DNA of 64,000 nucleotides. Origin: Flavobacteriales bacterium (GTDB lineage Bacteria; Bacteroidota; Bacteroidia; Flavobacteriales_D; Sanyastnellaceae). The notes below the pieces were generated by a model. The model searched no databases, was not told the origin of the DNA, and saw nothing but the letters and a program-made list of their open reading frames with translations. The position numbers and the translations under genes were made by a program. Below, one piece after another: positions 41,722 to 51,395 of this stretch (the first letter of the stretch is position 1; each line of letters opens with the position of its first letter). Location: contig JADKIZ010000011.1 in the NCBI GenBank assembly GCA_016722445.1, forward strand, positions 116,360 to 180,359, given 5' to 3'.

Positions 41722-41740
41722 ATCTTAAAACTCCGGTCTC

Positions 41741-44700
41741 ATGAAATATCTCATTTTTCTGGCATTTTTTGCCGGAACCACCCTTGGTGCGCTTGGGCAG
41801 ATCTCCTGTTCAAATGCGGTCTATAGAGACACCACTGTGTATACCAATGGTATGGCGGCTGACAGTTTATTCTTCATTTGTACAGGCCAATCTGCAGTGT
41901 TGAATGCTGTGCCGACCTCAGGTACGCCCGGTTGGACTTTCCAATGGTCGTCTTTTGTTGCTTCTACCAATTCCTGGACACCACTCAACACAGTAACGGA
42001 TGTACCAACTAGTTCGCAAACAGTAGCCAACGGAGGTTACCGCGTGCAAATTTTCGATGGCACAAATACACTTGTCGATACGGATATTGTTTGGGTATGT
42101 CGAGTTCAAACCAATCCAACGATAAACGTGAACACCATCCCGGCAGGTTGCGGGGCTGTGAATTTATCGGCCGTTTTCATTACTGGAAATATCACTGGAT
42201 ATTACAATCCTCCAACGGATACAGGTGAAGTACCACAACTCATTCTGGATGCTAATTCCGAAATGAGCATTTGTTTTACTGCTACGCACACATGGGTTTC
42301 TGACCTTGCATTTTATGTCGTAGGTCCTGCATCTTGTGGAAGTCCTACTTTGTTGTTGTCTCCTAATCCTGGTGCCAATGGTCAAGGTACCGTCTGCAAC
42401 AGTGGGAACAACGTAACGAATTTGTGTTTCTCCACAGAATCTACAGCGAATCTTGATGTATGTGCCGGCGCTCCCTTCACACTACAAGGTACTTATGGAA
42501 CTTACGGACCGGGTGCAACAGCTATTAACTGGAGCGCACTTTATGGATGTGATGCAAACGCTTCTGGTTGGGCAGTACAAATTTATGACTGTATCGGTGG
42601 TGACGTCGGAACCCTCACAGATGCAACGCTTACTTTCTCTGGGATCAACAACCTAGGTGATCCAATGACTTCCACGTATTCTACGCCTAGTGGTTATAGT
42701 TCTGCCATCGATGATAACTCATGCAGCGCTGGAACAGCTTCTATTTTTCAAGTTGGTGCAGTTGTCACACCAGCTACCCCTATTCTGCATAACTTTACTT
42801 ATGAATGGACTGCAGATCCTCCTTTCCCAATTCCAAATAGCACTTCAGCTTTAAATATTACCCTGAATCCGGGACCAACTGTGGATACGTATTTCACTTT
42901 AACGATGGGGGGAAACAACCCCGGTACGGCTTGCGGCGGTGTTGGAACGGACACAGAATTGTTTGATTATATCGATCCGACCACAGCCCTCATCACTCCT
43001 GTAGATCCAAGCTACTGTGAACAATCAGGAATGATTCAACTCACCTCTGACCAAAGTGGTGGTTCATGGAATGGAACCGGAATTACCGATGCTGTGAACG
43101 GAACTTTTGATCCTTCTGTAGCAGGTGAGGGTACATGGACAGTGAATTATGTGCCTGCTTCGGCATGCGTTACAGGAGCCAGCATTGACATCAATATTGT
43201 TGATCAACCGGTAGCTGTGATTACACCGGTACCTCCGATATGCAGTTCTGGAAATGTTTTTAATCTTGAAGTTGATATACCAGGCGGAACGTTTTTAGGA
43301 CCGGGTATCATCGATGGAAATGCGGGATCATTTGATCCTTCAGTGGTAGGCGAGGGTATCGCTAACATTACATATGAGATTGCTGGAGACTGCCCTGTAT
43401 ACGGAGCAACAGCCATCGATGTTGTTTTCCAAGCGCCACTTGAGTTAACTGCGCCAACGAATCAATTGTGTATTGATGCCGACAGCATTCAAATCAGCGC
43501 AAACATAGCTGGAGGTTCATGGTCGGGTACTGGAATTACCGATACTACTAATGGTTGGTTCGATGCACAAGTCGCGGGTTTAGGTCAGCATAACATTACT
43601 TATTCCTACAGTGATGTGTGCATGGATCAGGAAACAATTGTAGTCGAAGTTGTTGATTCAACCTTGAGCATTAATCCTGTAAATGATTTATGTCTGAGTT
43701 CTATGGCTGTTGTCCTTACTGCATCATATGTCGGTGGGGTTTGGTCTGGAACAGGCATCACCAACGGTATTGTCGGTGTGTTTGATCCTTCGGTTTTACC
43801 CGGTGTTGGTAATTACACCGTTTATTATAATAGTAACAACGCATGCGGTGCACTGGATAGCGTTACCATTTCAGTAGATGGTGTTCCGTCATTAAGTATT
43901 ACAGTACCCGATCAGGTTTGTGCCGAAGATGGTGTCATTCTTTTGGAGGCAAGTGAACCCGGTGGAGTATGGAGTGGCGACGGTATTCTGGATGCGCAGA
44001 ATGGTACCTTCGATCCAGCCGCTGCCGGATCAGGCGCTGCGAACATCAATTATACGATCAATGCTACTTGTATTTATTCTGCTGACGATATTATCAATGT
44101 CAATCCAACGCCGACAGTAAATGCTGGTCAGGATGTATCTATCTGCCCTGGAGAAGGTGCTACCATTATCGGAAGTGGAGCAGCGAACTATTCATGGTCT
44201 CCTGCGAGTGGATTGAGTTCACCCAATGCCGCAAGCACCGCAGCATCGCCTTCATCAACTACGACATATACATTGACCGGCACAAGCGCTGCAGGTTGTA
44301 CAGATACCGATCAAATTACCGTATCCGTTTTCCCTGCAACCAATATTATTGTTCAGACTCCAATTTCTGTTTGTGATGGCGATGATGTTGAACTTAGTGC
44401 AACAGGCGGTGTAACTTATAATTGGACGGGACAAAATGTTGCAGACCAGAATGCTGCTACTACCACTGCAACTCCGAATGAATCTACAACCTATACAGTC
44501 TTTGCAACAGATGCCAACGGTTGTGATGGCACAGCAGAAGTTGAAGTAACAGTTATTTCTCCAAACGCCTATTTTATTCCTTCAACTACGGAAGGAATGG
44601 CTCCTCTCGTGGTGAGCTTCGATAATGGGTCGACAGGTGATAGTTTCACATGGGACTTTGGCAATGGTAATACCTTAGTGACATCTGTGATTGACGCATC

Positions 44701-45073
44701 TGTTATCGAGGAATTCGCGCAAGAAGGTGTTTACTCTGTTACATTGACCGCTGAAGAAGATGGATGTATCTCTGTTTATCGCATCGATATTCATACATTT
44801 TATGTCAGTGGAATCATTTTGGTACCGAATATCGTGACCCTTGGTGGCGATGGTAAAAATGACGAGTTCAGAATTGAATCCAGAAATCTCAGATCACTTG
44901 ACGTGAATGTGTTTGACCGTTGGGGTAAACATGTTGGAAATTTTGATAAACCATCGGGTTCATGGGATCCAACTGATTTTGGCACGGGCACATACTACTA
45001 TGTGTTAAAAGCTGAAGGATATGATGGTAAGACCTATGAAAGAGCCGGAAATATTACCGTGATTTCGCAATAA
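41741..45073 (+). CDS. T9SS type B adhesin with P-domain-like and repeat modules
   Basis: Predicted cell-surface protein of 1110 aa. The signal peptide is KYLIFLAFFAGTTLGALG. An Ig-like region is followed by a proprotein-convertase P-domain-like beta-sandwich (about 150-320: MSICFTATHTWVSDLAFYVVGP ... NWSALYGCDANASGWAVQIYD). About six repeats of the GGxWxGTGITDxxNGxFDPS type follow (about 440-790), then Ig-like segments, a PKD domain (FTWDFGNGNT) and a C-terminal gliding-motility type sorting domain (ILVPNIVTLGGDGKNDEF ... VFDRWGKHV). Related repeat proteins in gliding Bacteroidota act as adhesins. The frame is intact and a terminator follows. Confidence 0.9.
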   Translation: MKYLIFLAFFAGTTLGALGQISCSNAVYRDTTVYTNGMAADSLFFICTGQSAVLNAVPTSGTPGWTFQWSSFVASTNSWTPLNTVTDVPTSSQTVANGGYRVQIFDGTNTLVDTDIVWVCRVQTNPTINVNTIPAGCGAVNLSAVFITGNITGYYNPPTDTGEVPQLILDANSEMSICFTATHTWVSDLAFYVVGPASCGSPTLLLSPNPGANGQGTVCNSGNNVTNLCFSTESTANLDVCAGAPFTLQGTYGTYGPGATAINWSALYGCDANASGWAVQIYDCIGGDVGTLTDATLTFSGINNLGDPMTSTYSTPSGYSSAIDDNSCSAGTASIFQVGAVVTPATPILHNFTYEWTADPPFPIPNSTSALNITLNPGPTVDTYFTLTMGGNNPGTACGGVGTDTELFDYIDPTTALITPVDPSYCEQSGMIQLTSDQSGGSWNGTGITDAVNGTFDPSVAGEGTWTVNYVPASACVTGASIDINIVDQPVAVITPVPPICSSGNVFNLEVDIPGGTFLGPGIIDGNAGSFDPSVVGEGIANITYEIAGDCPVYGATAIDVVFQAPLELTAPTNQLCIDADSIQISANIAGGSWSGTGITDTTNGWFDAQVAGLGQHNITYSYSDVCMDQETIVVEVVDSTLSINPVNDLCLSSMAVVLTASYVGGVWSGTGITNGIVGVFDPSVLPGVGNYTVYYNSNNACGALDSVTISVDGVPSLSITVPDQVCAEDGVILLEASEPGGVWSGDGILDAQNGTFDPAAAGSGAANINYTINATCIYSADDIINVNPTPTVNAGQDVSICPGEGATIIGSGAANYSWSPASGLSSPNAASTAASPSSTTTYTLTGTSAAGCTDTDQITVSVFPATNIIVQTPISVCDGDDVELSATGGVTYNWTGQNVADQNAATTTATPNESTTYTVFATDANGCDGTAEVEVTVISPNAYFIPSTTEGMAPLVVSFDNGSTGDSFTWDFGNGNTLVTSVIDASVIEEFAQEGVYSVTLTAEEDGCISVYRIDIHTFYVSGIILVPNIVTLGGDGKNDEFRIESRNLRSLDVNVFDRWGKHVGNFDKPSGSWDPTDFGTGTYYYVLKAEGYDGKTYERAGNITVISQ

Positions 45074-45093
45074 CTATCATTTCGATAAAATGG

Positions 45094-45119
45094 AAAGGGT
45101 TGCCATGGCAACCCTTTTT
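45094..45119 (+). terminator. intrinsic terminator
   Basis: 11-bp perfect stem AAAGGGTTGCC / GGCAACCCTTT with a two-base AT gap and a T-run, 20 bp after the adhesin stop. It may also serve the convergent small gene. Confidence 0.85.
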
Positions 45120-45142
45120 CTATTTGAATGATCAAAAGAAAT

Positions 45143-45391
45143 TTACTTTTTTGATGGTGTAGACTGTGGAGTCACGGGTACTGGCGCAGGAATCACCTTT
45201 GCGGTATCTGGCTGTGGTTTTGAATACGGAATGATATTGAACAAAGAGAAGTAACCTTTGCTCAAACCAAATGATGGTTGCGGTTGTTTTTCTTTTTTAG
45301 GATCGCCAGGAGTTGCCATAACTTCATGGCCGGCCGCAAAAACAAGACTACTGAAAGATAAAAAGATTGATGCTATCAGGATTTTTTTCAT
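45143..45391 (-). CDS. small secreted Pro-rich hypothetical protein
   Basis: 82 aa. The signal peptide KKILIASIFLSFSSLVFA is followed by a short mature region rich in Pro, Lys and Gln (GDPKKEKQPQPS, VIPAPVPVTPQSTPSKK) with one conserved-looking central segment (LSKGYFSLFNIIPYS). No family recognised; a periplasmic or lipophilic small protein is all that can be said. It is divergent from the rhomboid-like gene, 43 bp apart. Confidence 0.65.
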   Translation of the reverse strand: MKKILIASIFLSFSSLVFAAGHEVMATPGDPKKEKQPQPSFGLSKGYFSLFNIIPYSKPQPDTAKVIPAPVPVTPQSTPSKK

Positions 45392-45434
45392 AGGTAGATT
45401 TGCAAAAGGTTTAACGAATATCTGAAAACATCCA

Positions 45435-46183
45435 TTGTCTCAAAGTACATTAACATCTTTTAGCCCTGAAATTTCTGACAAGTCGAAGATTTACGACGCT
45501 TTGCTGATGTCTGGATTTTTGCTGGCACTATGCTGGATTCCTTTTTTGATGGAGGAATTTCTGGACTTTCAACTACGGCAGTATGGCATGTTCCCCCGGA
45601 CACTGGAAGGTTTGCGTGGAATCTTTACCATGCATTTTCTGCATAGCGACTGGAACATATCGGTCAGAATTCCTGGGTATACTCGTCTTGAATTCTTTTC
45701 TCTTTTATTTCTATAGAAGCATTTCGTTCAGGGTTTTGCCATCATCTTTTTCTATCGCCGATCTTGCTTTGGGTAGTGGGTAGACAGAACAACCACATTG
45801 GAGCGAGCGTGATTCTCTATGGCGAGTTCGCTTTCCTTTTCATCAGTGGAATGATTCGGAAAAACCCGATATTGATGCGTGTGGCATTGGTCGTGATCCT
45901 TTACTATGGATCTCTTGTCTGGTATCTATTCCCTATTGATCAACGGATATCCTGGGAAGGACATGCCTGTGGGTTTTTCGCTGGTTTGCTCGCAGCATTC
46001 ATTTACAAGAACAAGGGACCTGAACGAAAAAAATACAAATTCGAAACTGAACCAGAACTCCCTGATGATGAAAATGCCTACTGGAAAATACCGGATAATC
46101 CTGAAGTGGAGCGTAAACACGAAACAACCGTAACGGTTCGCTATCACTACAAAGAAGACGACAAAGAATCAGAGAATAAGTAA
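45435..46183 (+). CDS. rhomboid-family intramembrane serine protease, frameshifted
   Basis: Rhomboid-type membrane protease reconstructed from three frames. The N-terminal part reads GLRGIFTMHFLHSDWNI (the L1-loop HxxxN region). The middle part, in the frame read from about 45662, is EFLGILVLNSFLFYFYRSIS. The final part, from about 45762, is LLWVVGRQNNHIGASVILYGEFAF with the catalytic Ser in GAS. The final transmembrane helix has the partner His in GHACGFFAG, and a charged cytoplasmic tail follows. The usual GASG reads GASV. Breaks are near 45650 and 45750. The apparent start is a TTG at 45435. Restored length is about 250 aa. Confidence 0.75.
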
Positions 46184-47511
46184 TCAGCTTTCAGCGGATA
46201 CTTCTGCTACTGTATCACGTCCGATGCTCTTATAGAAATAACCCAGTTCTTTCATTTTATCCAGATCGTATAGGTTACGGCCATCGAAGATCACTTTGTT
46301 CTTCATCAATTGAGTCATTCGATCGAAATCAGGATTTCGGAATGCACTCCATTCGGTTGAAATGAGAAGGGCATCTGCTCCTTCAAGTGCACTGTATTGA
46401 TCCTGAGCATAGGTGATGTGATATCCTTTCTGCTTTTTTACATTTTCCATCGCTTCCGGATCGAATGCAACAATTTTTGCTCCGGCTTCCAAAAGGTGTT
46501 CAATCATGTAAAGCGCAGGTGCTTCTCGAATATCATCTGTGTCTGGCTTAAATGCCAATCCCCAAATGGCAATAGTCACATTAGAAAGACTTCCTCCGAA
46601 ATAGTCGAGTATGCTACCCAATAGAATGGTCTTCTGTCTTTCGTTGACTTTCATTACGCTCTTCAAAATTTTGAATTCGTATGAATTCTCAACACCGCTG
46701 TGATAAAGTGCCTGAACGTCTTTGGGGAAACAACTTCCACCATATCCCATTCCCGGAAAAGGAATCTTTTACCGATACGAGAATCCGTACCTATTCCGAT
46801 TCGAACGGCATCAACGTCAGCACCAACTTTCTCGCAGAAGTTGGCTATCTCATTCATGAATGAAATTTTAGTAGCAAGAAAAGCATTCGCCGCGTATTTA
46901 GTCAATTCAGCGCTGCGTTCATCCATGAAAATAATGGGATTGCCTTGGCGAGTGAATGCTTTGTAAAGTTCCTCCATCAATTTGCGAGCACGTGCACTGT
47001 TGGTGCCGATCACTACGCGATCGGGTTTCATAAAATCGTCTACGGCAAAACCTTCACGCAAAAATTCCGGATTACTCACCACATCAAATTGTACAGTAGC
47101 ATTCTCAGCAATTGCATTGTGAACCTTCTCAGCAGTTCCAACAGGAACGGTGCTTTTATCGACTATGATTTTGTAGTCGTCAATGATTTTTCCCAGATCT
47201 GTCGCGACGCGAAGTACATAACTTAAGTCGGCACTCCCATCTTCACCAGGAGGTGTAGGAAGAGCAAGGAAAATAATTTGAGCATCTTTTACTGCAGCTG
47301 CAAGGTCGGTGGTAAAATGTAATCTGTTTTCGCGGATATTCCTTTCGAAAAGAACATCCAAATGAGGTTCATAAATCGGGATTTCCCCGTTTTTCATGCG
47401 GGTGACTTTGTTGGCGTCAATGTCGACGCATGTTACGTGGTTACCGGTTTCAGCAAAACAGGTACCGGTCACGAGACCTACATATCCAGATCCGACTACT
47501 GCAATATTCAT
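46184..47511 (-). CDS. ugd: UDP-glucose 6-dehydrogenase, frameshifted
   Basis: Oxidises UDP-glucose to UDP-glucuronate with two NAD, for surface polysaccharides. The N-terminal Rossmann motif is IAVVGSGYVGLVTG. FLALPTPPGEDGSAD, VDKSTVPVGTAEKV and SNPEFLREGFAVDDF follow. The catalytic Cys is in GYGGSCFPKDV. The frame breaks near 46755 in a T-run: RFLFREWD should read RFLFPGMGYGG. With this restored the protein is about 441 aa, normal for the UDP-glucose/GDP-mannose dehydrogenase family. It is convergent with the rhomboid-like gene (adjacent stops). Confidence 0.95.
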
Positions 47512-47678
47512 AATTCAAAATTGTGCGAGCGAAAGTAATGCTTTTCGTTAATTGAGCAGTTACGTTCAGGCTTTGGAATCTGTATTTTTTCCCGATGAAA
47601 TAGGGGTATAAGAAGTTTTCATTGTCTTTTATCTGAAGAAAGCCCACAATTTGAACCTGCCGTTGCATTTTTGCCGCA

Positions 47679-48251
47679 TTGGATTTGAACGAGAAACATA
47701 TCCTTGAGGCAATCAAAGGCGGCAATCAGAAGGAATTCGAGATGTTGTTCAGGAAATTATACCGCCCTTTGTGCCTCCACGCGAGGACTTATCTCCAAAG
47801 CAATGACGAAGCGGAGGAGGTGGTTCAGTCTGTTTTTATTGGCTTTTGGGAAAAGAGAAACCAACTGGTGATTGATACCAGTGTATCGAGCTATTTATAC
47901 CGATCTGTGCGCAACCATACTTTGAATGTGCTTAAACATGAAAAGGTGAAAAGGAAATATACGGGTTATGTATTGAATCATAATTCGGAAGGTTCGATTG
48001 ATCATGCTGAAATGGAAAGTTCTGAGTTGGAGATCAAAATCGCAGACGCGCTGCAGACTTTGCCCGAACAATGCAGATTGGTCTTTACTATGTCGCGGTA
48101 TCGTGAAATGAAATATGCAGAAATTGCGGATGAACTTGGTATTTCCATCAAGACCGTGGAAAACCACATGGGAAAAGCATTGCGTATGATGCGTGAAGAA
48201 CTGAAGGATTATCTCCCCATCATACTTATCTTGATGAATGGATTTTTATAA
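47679..48251 (+). CDS. ECF-type RNA polymerase sigma-70 factor
   Basis: Extracytoplasmic-function sigma factor of the Bacteroidota type that pairs with FecR anti-sigma factors. Region 2 is at about 20-90 (FEMLFRKLYRPLCLHARTYL, EEVVQSVFIGFWEKRN) and region 4 helix-turn-helix at about 125-175 (LPEQCRLVFTMSRYREMKYAEIADELGIS, read as adjacent motifs). 190 aa. The first in-frame start consistent with family length is a TTG at 47679; the next ATG (47742) would remove part of region 2. The stop is 6 bp before the anti-sigma gene, so the two form an operon. Confidence 0.92.
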   Translation: MDLNEKHILEAIKGGNQKEFEMLFRKLYRPLCLHARTYLQSNDEAEEVVQSVFIGFWEKRNQLVIDTSVSSYLYRSVRNHTLNVLKHEKVKRKYTGYVLNHNSEGSIDHAEMESSELEIKIADALQTLPEQCRLVFTMSRYREMKYAEIADELGISIKTVENHMGKALRMMREELKDYLPIILILMNGFL

Positions 48252-48257
48252 CAACGA

Positions 48258-49256
48258 TTGATAGCGAACAACGAACATATTGATATACTGCTCGGCAAAG
48301 TTTTAACCGATGAAGCTTCTGAAAGGGAATTGCAGGAGTTCTATGATTGGCTTGCTGAAGATGAAAGCCATGCGGCGTATTTCAGACAGACGAAATCTGT
48401 ATACGATGGAACAACTGTTGATTTCAAAGAATCAGAATTTGATACTGACAAAGCGTGGAATCAAGTTAGTGGTCGTATTCAATCTGAACCAAAGGTGATT
48501 CGCCTGAAAACTTCCCCATGGAAAATGTGGGAGATTGCAGCAGTCGTCGTTGTGTTGTTAGGGCTGGCCGGTATGGTGTATTTATTCAAGGGAAATGAAA
48601 CGCAGGAATTTGCCATCACAAGTGGAAACACAATCGTGTCGGACACCTTGCCAGATGGTAGTCGTGTAAAACTGAATGCGAATTCTGACCTCACATTTGC
48701 TCAGGATCAAAACAAACATGAACGCCGGGCTACCTTGAAAGGTGAAGCATATTTCCAAGTTGTACATCAAGAAGAGGAAACGTTTATCGTGGATGTGGGA
48801 GATGATGTTTGGGTCAAAGACATCGGCACAGCATTCAATGTAACTGCTGAACCAGGTTCTGATTCTGTCAGGGTATTTGTTCGTGAAGGTGTGGTCCTTT
48901 TTGCTTCTGATGAAAATAAAGGAATGACATTGCAAGCTGGCGAAGAAGGACTATATATCAGAAGTACCAAACAATTTCAAATGGTATCTGAACCATCTGA
49001 ACAGGTTGAACCTTCTTGGGCAGATCACGAGTTTAATTTCAGGAATGCTCCTTTGCGCAGGGTGATCAAAAAGATCAATAGGTATTATGGCGATCAAATC
49101 GAACTGGATCGTGAAGCGTTAGGCGATTGCAGGATCAGCGTGCATTTCATGAATGATGATGCCGCAACCATTGCTGATGTCATCGCTGAAACCATGGGAT
49201 GGAAAGTTGTTCATCGTGGTGATAAATTAGTATTGGAAGGAGAAGTGTGTCAGTAG
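48258..49256 (+). CDS. FecR-family anti-sigma factor
   Basis: Inner-membrane anti-sigma factor controlling the ECF sigma factor encoded just upstream. A cytoplasmic N-terminal part (TDEASERELQEFYDWLAED) is followed by one membrane span (WEIAAVVVVLLGLAGMVYLF, about 90-110), the periplasmic FecR domain (GNTIVSDTLPDGSRVKLNANS ... GEAYFQVVHQEEETFIVDVG, as separate motifs) and a C-terminal secretin-like DUF4974 region (FRNAPLRRVIKKINRYYG). 332 aa from an apparent TTG start 6 bp after the sigma gene. No TonB receptor with an N-terminal signalling domain follows, which is unusual for such pairs. Confidence 0.92.
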   Translation: MIANNEHIDILLGKVLTDEASERELQEFYDWLAEDESHAAYFRQTKSVYDGTTVDFKESEFDTDKAWNQVSGRIQSEPKVIRLKTSPWKMWEIAAVVVVLLGLAGMVYLFKGNETQEFAITSGNTIVSDTLPDGSRVKLNANSDLTFAQDQNKHERRATLKGEAYFQVVHQEEETFIVDVGDDVWVKDIGTAFNVTAEPGSDSVRVFVREGVVLFASDENKGMTLQAGEEGLYIRSTKQFQMVSEPSEQVEPSWADHEFNFRNAPLRRVIKKINRYYGDQIELDREALGDCRISVHFMNDDAATIADVIAETMGWKVVHRGDKLVLEGEVCQ

Positions 49257-50079
49257 TATATTCCCAGATCTGGCAGTCAAAATCTATTACGGTGCTGAAA
49301 CCTTGCAATGACGAACACTTTCCCGAATTGTTCCTCTCGGGACAGGCCCCGATTTTTATTTTCACAATATGAATGATACGCTTTCAAATAAAATCTTGCG
49401 GAGCCTGTCCCGAGATAATCAGGAAGCGCACGTCCTTTTAGTCTTTCGCTTCATATCGATCACTACTGCGTGATTCTATCTCACTAATTTTAATGTATTC
49501 ATTTTGAGAGTGTCAGAAGCATCTTATTTGGACTATTCTATCACGTCGCAATTCTTGAAATTTGAGTTTAGAGTTAATTGTTCTCGAATGTGATTTTGTG
49601 GCTCCAATATTTTACTCCGTACTTTTTTTCTTGATAAAAAAAGTACCAAAAAATTCAAGGCTGTTGAGAAAATCCTTGAAATCCTCAACATCTCCGGGCA
49701 GACCAATCGGAACTCCTCCTTCATTCAAAAATGAATCAAACCATTTCCTCCGTGCGGAAAGAAGGTAGTCATTTTTGAATTCAGTCGTCAAACACCCGAT
49801 TGCTCTTTTGCCCTACGATGTTGGGATTTCTAAGGATTTTCTCAAAGGCCGGTCCGCGAACCAAAGGATAAATCGAGCGTTCTATTTTTTATACTAACTT
49901 CTAGCTTACTTCTTTTTCCAATTCGCAATCAGTTCTTGAGAAGTATGTTAGCTCGGTTACTCTATCGCACTGCAATTCTTGAAATCTGGGATAATGAGAA
50001 TTTCTTTTCCAGTCCATTATCTTGGTTTCGATCATACAATGTTTTTCACGATGGACTTTTTACAAGTCGGATTCTGTCC
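49257..50079 (+). other. long intergenic region with inverted-repeat remnants
   Basis: About 820 bp with no convincing gene. It contains an inverted pair CTCGGGACAGGC / GCCTGTCCCGAG (about 49336 and 49403), a palindrome with 11-bp arms GTACTTTTTTT / AAAAAAAGTAC at 49619-49646, a nearby pair CAAGG / CCTTG, and an imperfect direct repeat of about 25-30 bp containing GCAATTCTTGAAAT at about 49550 and 49972. The T-run/A-run palindrome resembles intergenic repeats I recognise from Flavobacteriales genomes. The region may hold decayed mobile or repetitive elements and the promoter of the next gene. Confidence 0.5.
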
Positions 50080-51318
50080 ATGGCGCAAGGCTATTTGAAA
50101 AGTTATCTTGCGCCCGTGATACTTTCTATCCGCTATATCATGATGGTCGCTGTGAGTGTGTTTTGCACTGCAGGTGTTTACTTCTCTGAGGGAGGTGAAA
50201 ATGGGATGTCACAAAATGCGGGACTACCTACAGCGGAGGAACTTCACATCGAACGTTTCGCCAATTATTACGACAAGGTTTTCGCAAAAGGATTCAAAGC
50301 TTCTGGCTGTCCGGGCGCCATTGTCACCATTGTTCAAGACACCAACGTGGTTTATATGCGTGGTTTCGGGGTGAACAAAGCGGGAACCAAAGACAGCGTA
50401 TCGACATCTTCTCTTTTCAGGATTGGTAGTCTTTCGAAAGGATTCACCGGAGTGCTTTGTGGTATTCTGGTTGAACAAGGTATCATTCACTGGGAAGATA
50501 AAGTGATGGACATTATACCCGAGTTCCGATTGAAAGATATGGAACAAGCCAAACGGATTACGATCGCTCATTTGCTTTCACACAGTGTTGGTTTGCCCCG
50601 ACATACATTCACAGATCTTGTGGAAGATGGTATGACGATTACCGAAATCATGGACCGACTGGATGAAGTAAATCTGCTTGGCGAGGAAGGAAAGTTTTTT
50701 GCATATCAAAACCATGCTTATTCGATCATTGAAGAAATACTTTGGAGAAAAACCGGCACCACTTATCAGGATTTATTGTCTCAGTATTTATTGAAGCCCG
50801 CCGGTATGCAGCATGTTTCCACAGATATGAGTTCATTCATGGCATGTGATGATAAAACATGTCCACACAGAGGTGGAAAGAAAGGTTATACTGCTGTGCC
50901 ATGGAATGGCAAATATTATAATGCAGCTTCATGTGGTGGCATCAATGCTACCGGAAACGATATGGCTGAATGGCTCAAAGTTCTACTGGGTCATCGTGAA
51001 AATGTGATTGGCGATTCTGCATTGATGCAGGTGTTTACGCCCTACATTGATATCAAAGACAATGATTATTACCACAATTGGTATGGCGTTCAAAGCGTAG
51101 GCTATGCGATGGGTTGGCGTGTTCTGGAGTGTGGCGATCATCAGATCGAATATCACGCTGGATCAGTGAACGATTACAGAAGTGAAATTGCCATCGACCA
51201 TCAAAATAATATCGCCATCTGTGTTCTCTTCAATGCACAGAACAGCTACGCCCGTAATGTGGTGCGCGATTTTCTCCTGACCTATAAAGTGTATGAGAAA
51301 GTGGTGAATCAGATGTGA
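50080..51318 (+). CDS. beta-lactamase-fold serine hydrolase (class C / PF00144 type)
   Basis: Serine hydrolase of the beta-lactamase/DD-peptidase/esterase superfamily. The ATG at 50080 places a hydrophobic export segment (LAPVILSIRYIMMVAVSVFC) near the N-terminus; the frame is open from 49936. The SxxK motif is Ser117-Leu-Ser-Lys120 in FRIGSLSKGFTGVL, the Tyr-x-Asn motif is Tyr209-Gln-Asn211 (FAYQNHAYSIIEEIL), and EYHAGSVNDY supplies the third (HxG) motif. 412 aa. Substrate cannot be deduced: many such Bacteroidota proteins are esterases or D-aminopeptidases and not resistance enzymes. Confidence 0.88.
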   Translation: MAQGYLKSYLAPVILSIRYIMMVAVSVFCTAGVYFSEGGENGMSQNAGLPTAEELHIERFANYYDKVFAKGFKASGCPGAIVTIVQDTNVVYMRGFGVNKAGTKDSVSTSSLFRIGSLSKGFTGVLCGILVEQGIIHWEDKVMDIIPEFRLKDMEQAKRITIAHLLSHSVGLPRHTFTDLVEDGMTITEIMDRLDEVNLLGEEGKFFAYQNHAYSIIEEILWRKTGTTYQDLLSQYLLKPAGMQHVSTDMSSFMACDDKTCPHRGGKKGYTAVPWNGKYYNAASCGGINATGNDMAEWLKVLLGHRENVIGDSALMQVFTPYIDIKDNDYYHNWYGVQSVGYAMGWRVLECGDHQIEYHAGSVNDYRSEIAIDHQNNIAICVLFNAQNSYARNVVRDFLLTYKVYEKVVNQM

Positions 51319-51395
51319 GATTTAGAAAGCGAGATTTTTGAAGTAGCATGACCAACCGTGGTTGATTTCACTTGAATTACGGGGTTGTATTTCCA

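Noticed and set aside
49562..49768. 68-codon frame in the intergenic gap before the serine hydrolase
   Set aside because: It runs through a T-run/A-run palindrome and has no protein-like composition.
50080..51318. Antibiotic-resistance beta-lactamase
   Set aside because: Only the SxxK, YxN and HxG motifs of the wider serine hydrolase superfamily are visible; there is no specific resemblance to class C resistance enzymes.
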